Origin: JBCDJG01 sp038748065
GTDB taxonomy: Bacteria; Pseudomonadota; Gammaproteobacteria; Pseudomonadales; Halieaceae
Reading direction: 5' to 3'
Length of the DNA: 64,000 bases
NCBI GenBank assembly: GCA_038748065.1
Contig: JBCDJG010000014.1
Span: forward strand, 1 to 64,000
Shown: one piece after another, positions 43,727-52,550 of the stretch
Layout of the letters: each line of letters begins with the position of its first letter
Numbering within the stretch: position 1 is the stretch's first letter
Position numbers and translations under genes: made by a program
The notes under the pieces: generated by a model
Database searches by the model: none
Seen by the model: the letters and a program-made list of their open reading frames with translations, nothing else
Told to the model about the DNA's origin: nothing

Positions 43727-45743
43727 GCTCAGCCAGGAGATCGAGAAACTGAGCCTCGTCGATGACCGGCACCTCCAGGGCCTGCGCTTTGTCCAGCTTT
43801 GAGCCGGCGCCAGGCCCGGCCAGAACAGAGGTGGTTCGCGCAGAAACGCTGCCCGCCACCTTGGCGCCGAGCTGCTGCAGTAAAGCCTTGGCTTCATCGC
43901 GACTGACGCTGTCCAGCTTGCCGGTCACGACCCAGGTCTGCCCGGTAAGCGCCTGGCTACCACGATCTGCGGCTTCAATCGCTGGCCAGTTGACGCCAGC
44001 GTCGAGAAGCGTAGCGATTACAGCCCTGTTGTCGGGATTGTCGAAGAACTGCAGCACATAATCGGCGACAATCGGGCCGACATCGTCTACTGCTAAAAGG
44101 CTATCTTCACTTGCCTCGGCCAGTCTCTCCAGAGAACAGAAGTGTTCCGCGAGATTCTGGGCGGTCGTTTCACCGACCTCGCGTATACCCAAAGCATAGA
44201 TAAAACGCGCCAGGCTAGTGCGCTTGCTCTTTGCCAGAGCGGCCAGGAGGTTTGCCGCAGACTTTTCACCCATACGCTCAAGGCCTGCGAGCTGCTCTGC
44301 GCTTAAGCTGTAGAGCCCGGTAACGTTCTCCAGCAGTCCACCGTCCACCAGCTGCTCGACCAGCTTATCGCCAAGGCCGTCGATATCCATGGCTCTACGA
44401 GATGCGAAATGACGGATCGCAGCCTTTTGCTGGGCCGCACAAATCAGCCCACCGGTGCAGCGCAAAACCGCCTCATCCGCCTCGCGCCGTGCCGGCGAGC
44501 CGCATACCGGACAATGCTCCGGGAAGGTGATTGCCGATGCATCCGCCGGCCGCTTATCTGTGACGACCGAAACGATTTGCGGAATAACATCACCGGCCCG
44601 GCGGATAATCACCGTATCACCAATCATCACACCGAGGCGCGCGACCTCATCGCTGTTATGCAGCGTTGCGTTGCTGACCGTGACGCCCCCCACAAATACC
44701 GGATCCAATCGCGCTACCGGAGTGATTGCCCCCGTGCGACCCACATTAAACTCAACATCCAACAGACGGGTCATTTCTTCCTGGGCCGGAAACTTGCGTG
44801 CAATGGCCCAGCGCGGCGCCCTGGCAACAAAACCAAGTTCATCCTGCAGAGCCAGGTCATTCACTTTAAAGACAATACCGTCTATGTCGTAGGGCAAGGC
44901 ATCGCGTCGAGCAGCCAGTTGCCGATAATAGTCCTCACACTCGCTGATACCTTGCGCAAGCCCGGCCTCGCGGTTGATGCGCAGTCCCCAATCCGCCAAG
45001 GCGCCGAGCACTGCGGAATGCATCGCCGGTAGCGTGCCGCCTTCTACCAGGCCAACGCTGTAGCAGCACATTTCAAGGGGCCTGTCAGCGCTTATACGCG
45101 GATCGAGCTGCCGCAGGCTGCCTGCCGCCGCGTTACGCGGGTTGACGAAAAGCTTCTCGCCCCGCTCGCGTTGCCCTGCATTGAGTGCTTCAAAACCCGC
45201 CTTGGGCATGTAAATCTCGCCGCGCACCTCGAGAAGTTCCGGGAAACCCTCGCCACGTAGTCTCAGGGGTATTGACTGGATAGTGCGTACGTTATGGGTA
45301 ATATCCTCACCGGTTCGACCGTCCCCTCGGGTCGCCCCCCGCAGCAGACGCCCCTCACGATAGAGCAGGCTGACGGCGATACCATCGAGCTTGGGCTCGC
45401 ATGCAAACTCCAGCTCCTGTTCTGGCTGCTTCAGCCTGTCCAGAAGTCGGCGATTGAAGTCCACCAGATCCTCCGCGTCGAAGGCGTTATCCAGCGATAA
45501 CATGGGGACTTCATGCTCCACCTGCTTGAACTCGGATAAGGGGCTGGCGCCGACCCGCTGGGTGGGCGAGTCCTCCGTCAGGAGATCGGGGTGCTTCGCC
45601 TCGAGCTCTTTGAGCCTGCGCATGGCACGATCGTATTCGGCGTCGGGTACGGAGGGATCATCGAGGACGTAGTAGCGATGATTCCAGTCTTCAAGCTGTG
45701 CTCGAAGCGATGCCGCCTCGAGCTTTGCGTCCTCGCCTTGCAC
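43710..45743 (-). CDS. ligA: NAD-dependent DNA ligase LigA
   Basis: LigA seals nicks during replication and repair using NAD. The 677-residue protein has the Ia domain (HRYYVLDDPSVPDAEYD), the adenylated lysine in CEPKLDGIAVS and the OB fold. A four-cysteine zinc finger (CPVCGS and later cysteines), helix-hairpin-helix repeats and a C-terminal BRCT domain (about 600-677) follow. The start is GTG. It follows zipA by 14 bases in the common smc-zipA-ligA order. Confidence 0.98.
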   Translation of the reverse strand: MQGEDAKLEAASLRAQLEDWNHRYYVLDDPSVPDAEYDRAMRRLKELEAKHPDLLTEDSPTQRVGASPLSEFKQVEHEVPMLSLDNAFDAEDLVDFNRRLLDRLKQPEQELEFACEPKLDGIAVSLLYREGRLLRGATRGDGRTGEDITHNVRTIQSIPLRLRGEGFPELLEVRGEIYMPKAGFEALNAGQRERGEKLFVNPRNAAAGSLRQLDPRISADRPLEMCCYSVGLVEGGTLPAMHSAVLGALADWGLRINREAGLAQGISECEDYYRQLAARRDALPYDIDGIVFKVNDLALQDELGFVARAPRWAIARKFPAQEEMTRLLDVEFNVGRTGAITPVARLDPVFVGGVTVSNATLHNSDEVARLGVMIGDTVIIRRAGDVIPQIVSVVTDKRPADASAITFPEHCPVCGSPARREADEAVLRCTGGLICAAQQKAAIRHFASRRAMDIDGLGDKLVEQLVDGGLLENVTGLYSLSAEQLAGLERMGEKSAANLLAALAKSKRTSLARFIYALGIREVGETTAQNLAEHFCSLERLAEASEDSLLAVDDVGPIVADYVLQFFDNPDNRAVIATLLDAGVNWPAIEAADRGSQALTGQTWVVTGKLDSVSRDEAKALLQQLGAKVAGSVSARTTSVLAGPGAGSKLDKAQALEVPVIDEAQFLDLLAEHGLSP

Positions 45744-45757
45744 GCCAGGCTGCCCGA

Positions 45758-46669
45758 CTAACGCGCCGTGGCCAGCAGTCGACGCTCCAGGTCCCGTATC
45801 TTCTGTCGCGCATGCTCGAGGGTTTGCGCAGTTAGCGCGCTGCGTGTCTCATCGAGTACATCGCCGCCGAGGTTACGGGCGACGGCCTGAGCGGTTTCCA
45901 GCATGTAGTCAAAGGCCTTCATCATGTCTTCGGGCCCCGGCAAGGTCACGAAGAACACCAACCCGGGCGTATTGAAATCTGCCATCTGGTCGATATCGAA
46001 GACACCAGGCTGCATCATATTGGCCACGCTGAACTGAATGGCGCCACGCCCTGCTTCAAACTCGTGCCGGTGGAAAAAGCTCATGTCACCGAAGCGCAGA
46101 TCGCAGGCTAACAATATATGCAGGATGTCTTCGCCGCGAAATCCGCTCTGATCGCGCGCGACTACGTTTAGCATGAAGACCTCGGTCGAGATTTCTCGAG
46201 GCAGGCGCCCGGGGCCGGGGGGCTCTTCTACGGCAGGCACAGAGGCATCGAGTGAGGCTTCCGATGACATCTCATCGAGCCAGTCGATATTGCCGGTGTC
46301 CAGGCCATCATCCCTATCGCGATCGGTACTGACGCCGCTCAGAAGTTCAACGTCCTCGTCGAGCTCCTCGGGAGCTTCGCTATCGCTGGCTGCCGGAGAC
46401 GCCCTCTCCTGCTCCCTATGCTGCACGGCAGCCTCAACGAGATCGTCGCGCTGCACGACGCGAGCACCGCCGTTAGGCAACTCCTTGAGCCAGTTCAATT
46501 CTTCATCGCGCTGGGTTGTATCAGCGCCTGTGCTGGCCTGTGGGTCCACCAGCTTGACCTTGACCCGCGAATAGCGATCGCTGCGCATTCGCCGAACGGC
46601 ATCGATGAGCACCGCCAGAATGAGCAGCGCACCGATAATAACCATCCAGTCGCGAATTGTGAGATCCAT
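45758..46669 (-). CDS. zipA: cell division protein ZipA
   Basis: ZipA anchors FtsZ filaments to the inner membrane at the septum. The 303-residue protein has one N-terminal membrane helix (about 8-25), a short basic stretch, a long acidic Ser/Asp/Glu-rich linker (about 70-155) and a C-terminal FtsZ-binding domain of about 140 residues starting near EVFMLNVVARD. Sequence similarity to E. coli ZipA is low outside the domain pattern, but the smc-zipA-ligA order makes the call firm. Its start overlaps the smc stop by one base. Confidence 0.93.
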   Translation of the reverse strand: MDLTIRDWMVIIGALLILAVLIDAVRRMRSDRYSRVKVKLVDPQASTGADTTQRDEELNWLKELPNGGARVVQRDDLVEAAVQHREQERASPAASDSEAPEELDEDVELLSGVSTDRDRDDGLDTGNIDWLDEMSSEASLDASVPAVEEPPGPGRLPREISTEVFMLNVVARDQSGFRGEDILHILLACDLRFGDMSFFHRHEFEAGRGAIQFSVANMMQPGVFDIDQMADFNTPGLVFFVTLPGPEDMMKAFDYMLETAQAVARNLGGDVLDETRSALTAQTLEHARQKIRDLERRLLATAR

Positions 46670-49600
46670 CAGCTTGCTGCCAGTTCAGCCGCCTCGTCAA
46701 CATCCACCGATACGAGGCGGGACACGCCAGGCTCGTGCATGGTCACGCCCATCAGCTGCTCCGCCAGCTCCATCGAAATCTTGTTGTGCGTAATGTAGAT
46801 GAACTGCACCTTCTCTGACATCTCCTTCACCATACGGGCGTAACGGCCGACGTTGGCGTCATCCAATGGCGCGTCCACCTCGTCCAACATGCAGAAAGGC
46901 GCAGGGTTGAGTTGAAAGATCGAGAAGACCAAAGCGATGGCTGTCAGCGCTTTTTCGCCGCCCGACAGCAGATGGATAGTACTGTTTTTCTTGCCCGGCG
47001 GACGAGCCATGATGGAGATGCCTGTATCGAGCAGATCATCGCCTGTCATTTCAAGATAAGCGCTACCGCCACCAAACACCCGTGGGAAGAGTTCCTGTAG
47101 GCCAGTGTTGACCTTGTCGAAGGTTTCCCGGAAGCGGTTGCGCGTTTCTTTATCGATCTTGCGTATAGCGCTCTCCAGGGTCGATAGCGCCGTCTGCAGA
47201 TCTTCGTCCTGCGCGTCAAGGTACTGCTTGCGCTCCGACTGCTGGTTATATTCATCAATAGCCGCCAGGTTGATCGGGCCAAGGCGCGCGATACGATTTG
47301 CAATGCGCTCAAGCCCATTTTGCCACTCGGGTTCGTTAGCGCCCTCTGGCAGCTCTGCAATAACCCCCTCAAGGTCCTGATCGCCTTCTTTAAGCTGTTG
47401 CTGCACGGTATCTCTTTTCACCTGCAGGCCCTGATTGTTGACCCGCCGTTGCTCAAGATCGCCGCGCAGCTGCTGTGCACGCTGTTCAATCTGGGCTCGC
47501 GAGCGTTCGGATTCGCGCAGTTCGTGCTCGATTTCCGCCACGGCCTGCCGCGCCTGGCTGAGCTCAGCTTCAGATTCCAGCCGCCGTGCGAGGTGGCCTT
47601 CGAGTTCTTGCTGCAGCCCCGCAAGGGGCGCGTCGTTTTCCGCCACTGCAAGGTCCAGGACCTTCCGGCGCTCGCGCAATTGTTCAACCTGCCCGCCGGT
47701 TCGCCCTATCGATGCCTGCACCGATTCCACCTGCGTTTGCAGCGAACGGTGGCGCATTGCGAGCTGGTGTACCGCATCCTTATCGTGACGAGCGCGCTGG
47801 CGGCTGCTATCGAGGGTACCGCGCGTCGCATCGCGCACAGACAGCAACGCTTCCCGGCGCTGCGAATCCGATTCCATCCCCTCGATTGCTGTCGAGAGGA
47901 GCTGGCGCGCTTCAGCCATTGAACGGGTTTCAGACGCAAACTGTTCGCGGCTTTCACTCAGGTCAGATTGCATACGCTCTCGCCGCGCGGCGAGTTGCTC
48001 GGTCTTGGCCTGCAGTGCCGACAGCTGCGCGGCGGTGTCGGCATGCTGCCGGGTAGCTGCCTGCAAACGCTGCAGGCTCTGCTGGCGCTGCTCCTCCAAC
48101 TGCTGTTGAGAACGCCTGGCGTCAGCCACCTCAAGGGCCAGGGCTTCCTCTCGCGCGCCCAGGGACGCTATTCGCCCTTGCAACTGTTCGAGCTCTGCCT
48201 GCCGTGCGATAACACCGCCTTGCTCATTATCAGCGGGACGCGCCACCTTGAGCCAGTTTCTGCCCAGCCACAGGCCCTCTGGCGTGATCACTGACTCACC
48301 CGCTCCAAGAGACGCTCTGATCGACATAGCCGTTGGCAGATCGGCGGCACAACGTACCCCGTGCAACAAAGTGTCGCCCAGGCCGTAACCGCTTACCTTG
48401 GACGCGAGGCTGTCGGCTGAGGTCGATGCTTCGCTGCCCGGCGCCACCAGTGTCACCATGCCCTCTTCCAATTCGGACATCAGGTGAGACAGGGATTCCA
48501 CCTGATCGACGCAGACGGCCTGCAATTCGTCGCCCAGCACGGTTTCCACAGCGCGTTGCCAGCCATCTGCCACCTGTAAACGCTCGACCAGGCGCGGCTT
48601 GCCGCTGAGACCCTTGCTATGAAGCCAATCGTCCACACGGGCGGAGCTGTCCTCGCGGGCAGCCTGCTGCAGGGCCTCCAGCGAGGCCTGCCGGCCCCGT
48701 GCCTGCTGGGCCTCTGAGCGCAGCGCGTTTAGCTCAGCCGAGGCGTCATCTACCCGTTGACGCTGCTGCCTGAGCCTGTCCAGATGCTCGTTGCCGGCTC
48801 TTTCATGTAGAGCCATTTGCGCTTCGAGATCGTCGATCTCGCGAGACAGCCCGTCCATTTCTTCCGTGGCTGGCCCGGCCGCAATACCGGCCTGTTCCGA
48901 TTCGAGCTGCTCGATACGCTGCTGGATGCGCCGCAGGACCTGCTCCAGATGCTGAATTCGCGATTGCTGTACCTCGGCCTGTTGCCTGGGTTCCGCCGCG
49001 TGCTGGTTAAACTCATCCCATTCCTGCTGCCAGCTGTGCATCGCCGCTTCTGCCGCGCTCAGGGCTTCGCCTGAATGCGACTCCTGCGTTTGCAGCGCTT
49101 CCAGTTCGGGCTTCAGCTGCTCGAGTTCTGCGCTCCAGGCCTCGAGCTTGTCGCGATCCTCGACGAGATGCTCTTCAGCCTGCGCCAGGCTTTCACGGGT
49201 CTGCCCGAGATCCTCGCCTAACTGGCGACTGCGCTCTTTCTGGTGTTGGATGCCCTGCTCGACCCGCGCTACCTCCGCGCCCAGCGAATAGTAGGTCGCC
49301 TGCACCTTGTTAAACGCCTCATTGCGCTCACCGTGGTCTATGCGGTGTCGCTCGATAGCGGTGTCGACCTGCTGGTGTTCTGCGTGCACGGCTTCAAGCT
49401 GCACCTCGAGCTCACCAATATCATGGCTTTCCTGGCGGATTTGAGCGTCGAGATCCTGCCACTGCAGTGCCAGCAGCTGGGCACTCAAAGTTCGCTCCTG
49501 CACCTTGAATTCACTGTATTTTTCCGCGGCCTGGGCCTGTCGTTGCAGGTGCTGTAACTGGCGTTCCAACTCGTCGCGCAAATCTGTCAGGCGCTCCAGG

Positions 49601-50169
49601 TTCTCCAGGGTGCGGCGCATTCGACTTTCGGTTTCCTTACGCCGCTCTTTGTACTTGGAGATGCCCGCCGCTTCCTCAATGAAAACGCGCAGCTCTTCCG
49701 GCTTGGACTCAATCAGCCGCGAAATCATGCCTTGCTCAATAATCGCGTAGCTGCGCGGGCCGAGCCCGGTACCCAGGAAGATGTCTGTAATATCTCGGCG
49801 ACGGCATTTGGTGCCGTTCAGGAAGTACTCAGATTGGCCCTCTCGAGTGACCTGCCGCTTGATCGCAATTTCCGCATAGGCGGCGTACTCACCGCCAACG
49901 CCGCCGTCGCTGTTATCAAAAACCAGCTCGATCGAAGCCTGCCCGACAGGCTGACGATTGACCGAGCCGTTGAAAATAACGTCGGCCATGGACTCGCCGC
50001 GGAGATTCTTCGCCGAACTCTCGCCCATGACCCATCGCACAGCATCGATAACGTTGGATTTACCGCAGCCGTTGGGACCAACGACGGCGCACATATTACT
50101 TGGGAAGCTGACGGTGGTTGGGTCCACGAAAGACTTGAAACCAGCCAGCTTGATAGACTTTAATCGCAT
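46669..50169 (-). CDS. smc: chromosome segregation protein SMC
   Basis: SMC is the ATPase core of the bacterial condensin. The 1166-residue protein has the N-terminal Walker A motif GPNGCGKSN, two long coiled-coil arms rich in Glu, Gln and Arg, and a hinge at about 505-650. The C-terminal ABC signature LLSGGEKALTAIAL and Walker B FCMLDEVDAPLD complete the head. It is full length. Partner genes scpA and scpB are not in this window. It is the first gene of smc-zipA-ligA. Confidence 0.97.
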   Translation of the reverse strand: MRLKSIKLAGFKSFVDPTTVSFPSNMCAVVGPNGCGKSNVIDAVRWVMGESSAKNLRGESMADVIFNGSVNRQPVGQASIELVFDNSDGGVGGEYAAYAEIAIKRQVTREGQSEYFLNGTKCRRRDITDIFLGTGLGPRSYAIIEQGMISRLIESKPEELRVFIEEAAGISKYKERRKETESRMRRTLENLERLTDLRDELERQLQHLQRQAQAAEKYSEFKVQERTLSAQLLALQWQDLDAQIRQESHDIGELEVQLEAVHAEHQQVDTAIERHRIDHGERNEAFNKVQATYYSLGAEVARVEQGIQHQKERSRQLGEDLGQTRESLAQAEEHLVEDRDKLEAWSAELEQLKPELEALQTQESHSGEALSAAEAAMHSWQQEWDEFNQHAAEPRQQAEVQQSRIQHLEQVLRRIQQRIEQLESEQAGIAAGPATEEMDGLSREIDDLEAQMALHERAGNEHLDRLRQQRQRVDDASAELNALRSEAQQARGRQASLEALQQAAREDSSARVDDWLHSKGLSGKPRLVERLQVADGWQRAVETVLGDELQAVCVDQVESLSHLMSELEEGMVTLVAPGSEASTSADSLASKVSGYGLGDTLLHGVRCAADLPTAMSIRASLGAGESVITPEGLWLGRNWLKVARPADNEQGGVIARQAELEQLQGRIASLGAREEALALEVADARRSQQQLEEQRQQSLQRLQAATRQHADTAAQLSALQAKTEQLAARRERMQSDLSESREQFASETRSMAEARQLLSTAIEGMESDSQRREALLSVRDATRGTLDSSRQRARHDKDAVHQLAMRHRSLQTQVESVQASIGRTGGQVEQLRERRKVLDLAVAENDAPLAGLQQELEGHLARRLESEAELSQARQAVAEIEHELRESERSRAQIEQRAQQLRGDLEQRRVNNQGLQVKRDTVQQQLKEGDQDLEGVIAELPEGANEPEWQNGLERIANRIARLGPINLAAIDEYNQQSERKQYLDAQDEDLQTALSTLESAIRKIDKETRNRFRETFDKVNTGLQELFPRVFGGGSAYLEMTGDDLLDTGISIMARPPGKKNSTIHLLSGGEKALTAIALVFSIFQLNPAPFCMLDEVDAPLDDANVGRYARMVKEMSEKVQFIYITHNKISMELAEQLMGVTMHEPGVSRLVSVDVDEAAELAAS

Positions 50170-50326
50170 TTGACTTTAGGTTTACGCCGTAAGCTATTGT
50201 TTTTTATGCACTTACTCCGGATTTGTGAAGAAACAACGCCCCTCCGGACCACAAGATGTAGTGTATCCAACTTCCTCAGACAACACTATGCCTGTGACAA
50301 AATTTCTGGGGAATAGCCTCTGATTA

Positions 50327-51547
50327 TCAGCCGGCGCTTGGCCGCAGCGTAATATCAATGACCTCACCGTCAATAGAAGGCGCGACCGGACCTGCCTGAC
50401 CCAGCCAACTGGCATTGGCTTCTCCCGGCTGTCCGCTGGGCGAAACCTGGACCAGAACCATAACGGTCTCCGTCGTGGAGATTTTTTGACCCGCCATGGA
50501 GTGACGATCATCGAGCCTGAGCGTTGCAGGCAGCGCTTGCCCAGTCAGCCGCTGAACAGCAATAGGCATGCGGCTTGCGCTCTGGGGCGCTCGCGCTAGC
50601 ACAAAGACGGTGTCGGAGGGCGCAAGGCTCGCGCCATCCGGTAACTGCACCCGCACGCTCACGCCGAGAACGGCCGACTCTTCGCCGACAGGACCGCCGG
50701 GTTCAGTCGTCGCTGCCGGCGCTTCCGCTACGGCGTCGCTGCCGTTTAAACGCGCTTCGGCCAGTGTTATTACACCCTGGATCATGCTCGCCGATTCCGA
50801 GTCAGGCGGCTCGACGGCCAACAGGCGCTGCCAATACCCGATGGCGGCGCGGTATTGGCCGCGCTCGAAGGAGGCCATGCCCAAGAGACCAAGCGCTGTT
50901 CGCTGGTGGGGATTTACCGCCAGTGCCTGTTCGGCCAACATCTGGCTGCGCTCATCCAGAACCCGGCCGGCGGCGAGAAACTCTGCTTGCGCAGCATAGG
51001 CCAGGGCCTGGGCATCCTCGGGAGCCTGTTCAGCCAGTTCCCCGTAGATCGCTGAGGCGCGGCTGTACTCCTCAAGCCCCATGTAATAGCGTCCCAACAG
51101 GGCGCTGTAGTAGAGGTTGTCCGGACGCTGGCCTGCGCGATCTTCGATGTCAGCCATCAGTGCCTGCATGGTCGCCGGTTCCATGCTGTCATCAACCGAC
51201 TGCAACTGTTGCGTGATCACCACATCAGGTGCCGAACCGAGCTGGTAATAGGTGACGGTGGAGAACAGGGCCACGAAGGGCAATAACCACCACAACGGCA
51301 TGGCCCCGCGCTCTGCGGCTTTAGAAGGCGCCTGCGCCTGCTGCTCATCCTCCAGCAGACGCAGACGCGCGTCTTGTTCCAGCGCAGCGTTCTCCTCCGT
51401 GGCCAGCTCCGCAGCGCGTCGCTTAAACAGCGCTCGATTGCTGCGAGACAGATCTTCCTCGACAGTGCGCTGTCCTATCCTCGGAAAGAGGTAGAACAGT
51501 CCGCTCACCAGAACGAGCCCCAGGCAGGAAACAACGAAGAACGTCAC
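50327..51547 (-). CDS. ccmI: cytochrome c maturation protein CcmI
   Basis: CcmI presents apocytochrome c to the CcmF/H haem ligation complex. The 406-residue protein has two N-terminal membrane helices (about 3-18 and 83-103) with a heptad-like loop between them, a TPR region (about 135-260) and a C-terminal periplasmic domain of beta strands ending IDITLRPSAG. It is the last gene of ttcA-ccmABCDEFGHI; its start overlaps ccmH by four bases. The 157 bases to the smc start hold no gene I can recognise. Confidence 0.93.
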   Translation of the reverse strand: MTFFVVSCLGLVLVSGLFYLFPRIGQRTVEEDLSRSNRALFKRRAAELATEENAALEQDARLRLLEDEQQAQAPSKAAERGAMPLWWLLPFVALFSTVTYYQLGSAPDVVITQQLQSVDDSMEPATMQALMADIEDRAGQRPDNLYYSALLGRYYMGLEEYSRASAIYGELAEQAPEDAQALAYAAQAEFLAAGRVLDERSQMLAEQALAVNPHQRTALGLLGMASFERGQYRAAIGYWQRLLAVEPPDSESASMIQGVITLAEARLNGSDAVAEAPAATTEPGGPVGEESAVLGVSVRVQLPDGASLAPSDTVFVLARAPQSASRMPIAVQRLTGQALPATLRLDDRHSMAGQKISTTETVMVLVQVSPSGQPGEANASWLGQAGPVAPSIDGEVIDITLRPSAG

Positions 51548-52008
51548 GTGCGATCAGGCTCCTGCGCCAGCAACTTCTCGAGGGTCGCTTCATCCTCGGC
51601 AGTCAGCGCCGCCTCCGCTACCTTTCGGCGCCCGCGCATCAACAGCACAATGACGCCCACAGCGAGCAGCAGCAGGACGGCGGGGGCCAGCCAAAGAATG
51701 GCTGTCGCCCTGGAGAACTCCGGCCGATAGCGCACGAATTCGCCGTAGCGGGCGACCATAAACTCGAGAATCTCTTCATCGCTGGCACCCGCCTCGAGCT
51801 GCTCGTGCAACAGCCTTCGAAGATCCTGGGAAATTGGTGCATTGGAATCGGCAATGTTTTGATTCTGGCATTTCGGGCAGCGCAGCTCAGCGCTCAGGGC
51901 CTGGTATCGACGTTCCAGGTCTGGCGTGCTGAACTCATAGGTTTCGATAACGGCTGCACCGTCAAGTGACCAGAGGCTGAACAGCAAAAGCAGGGTCAAT
52001 CGCGTCAT
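51544..52008 (-). CDS. ccmH: cytochrome c maturation thiol protein CcmH
   Basis: CcmH is a membrane-anchored thiol reductant of the apocytochrome CxxCH motif. The 154-residue protein has a signal peptide, the redox pair in LRCPKCQNQN and one C-terminal membrane helix (about 104-124). The segment ISQDLRRLLHEQLEAG is conserved in the family. I chose the ATG at 52008, overlapping the ccmG stop as ATGA; the upstream in-frame extension is inside ccmG. Confidence 0.95.
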   Translation of the reverse strand: MTRLTLLLLFSLWSLDGAAVIETYEFSTPDLERRYQALSAELRCPKCQNQNIADSNAPISQDLRRLLHEQLEAGASDEEILEFMVARYGEFVRYRPEFSRATAILWLAPAVLLLLAVGVIVLLMRGRRKVAEAALTAEDEATLEKLLAQEPDRT

Positions 52009-52550
52009 GGCATCGCCTCCGCGCGCAGTTCTTCGTAAATTGGCTGTAAGCGGCTGGACCAAACCCGTTCGTCTATCACGCCAATATGGCGGTAGCGAAT
52101 GATACCGCGGGCATCGACAAAGTAAGTCTCAGGCGCACCGTATACGCCGAGATCAAGCCCCAGCGAACCGGCTGCGTCGACGATATTGGCGCGGTAAGGG
52201 TTGCCAAGATCGGTCAACCACTGGCGGGCTGCTTCGTTTTCATCCTTGTAGTTCACACCGAAAATGGGCACCCCCAGATCGGCCAGCTGTTGCAGGTAGG
52301 GATGCTCCACCCGGCAGGAGATGCACCAGGTGGCCCATACGTTGAACAGGCTGACCTCGCCGGTGACATCTGAGCGCGTCAGTGAGCGACCGTCGGATAA
52401 GGCCGGTAGGCTGAAGTCGGGGAGCGGCTGGTCGACCAGGGCCGAGGGCAAGGCCTTGGGGTCAAGCGACAGGCCCCGGTAAAGAAACAGCGCAAGTCCG
52501 ACAAAAAGCAGCAGCGGCAGAAATAATTTAAGCCTTTGCACCGTGGGCAA
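52005..52550 (-). CDS. ccmG: thiol:disulfide interchange protein CcmG/DsbE
   Basis: CcmG is a thioredoxin-fold protein tethered in the periplasm that keeps the cytochrome c maturation thiols reduced. It has an N-terminal membrane helix and the active site WATWCISCRVEHP. A cis-proline segment (YGAPETYFVD) follows. The start is uncertain: AGGAGG lies six bases before a TTG at 52550, while GTG codons at 52565 and 52541 are also in frame. The protein is about 178-186 residues. Its start region overlaps the end of ccmF. Confidence 0.93.
   Translation of the reverse strand: MPTVQRLKLFLPLLLFVGLALFLYRGLSLDPKALPSALVDQPLPDFSLPALSDGRSLTRSDVTGEVSLFNVWATWCISCRVEHPYLQQLADLGVPIFGVNYKDENEAARQWLTDLGNPYRANIVDAAGSLGLDLGVYGAPETYFVDARGIIRYRHIGVIDERVWSSRLQPIYEELRAEAMP

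Noticed and set aside
50212..50511. A 99-codon minus-strand frame at the end of ccmI
   Set aside because: It lies mostly inside ccmI in another frame; the part outside shows no coding signal I can support.
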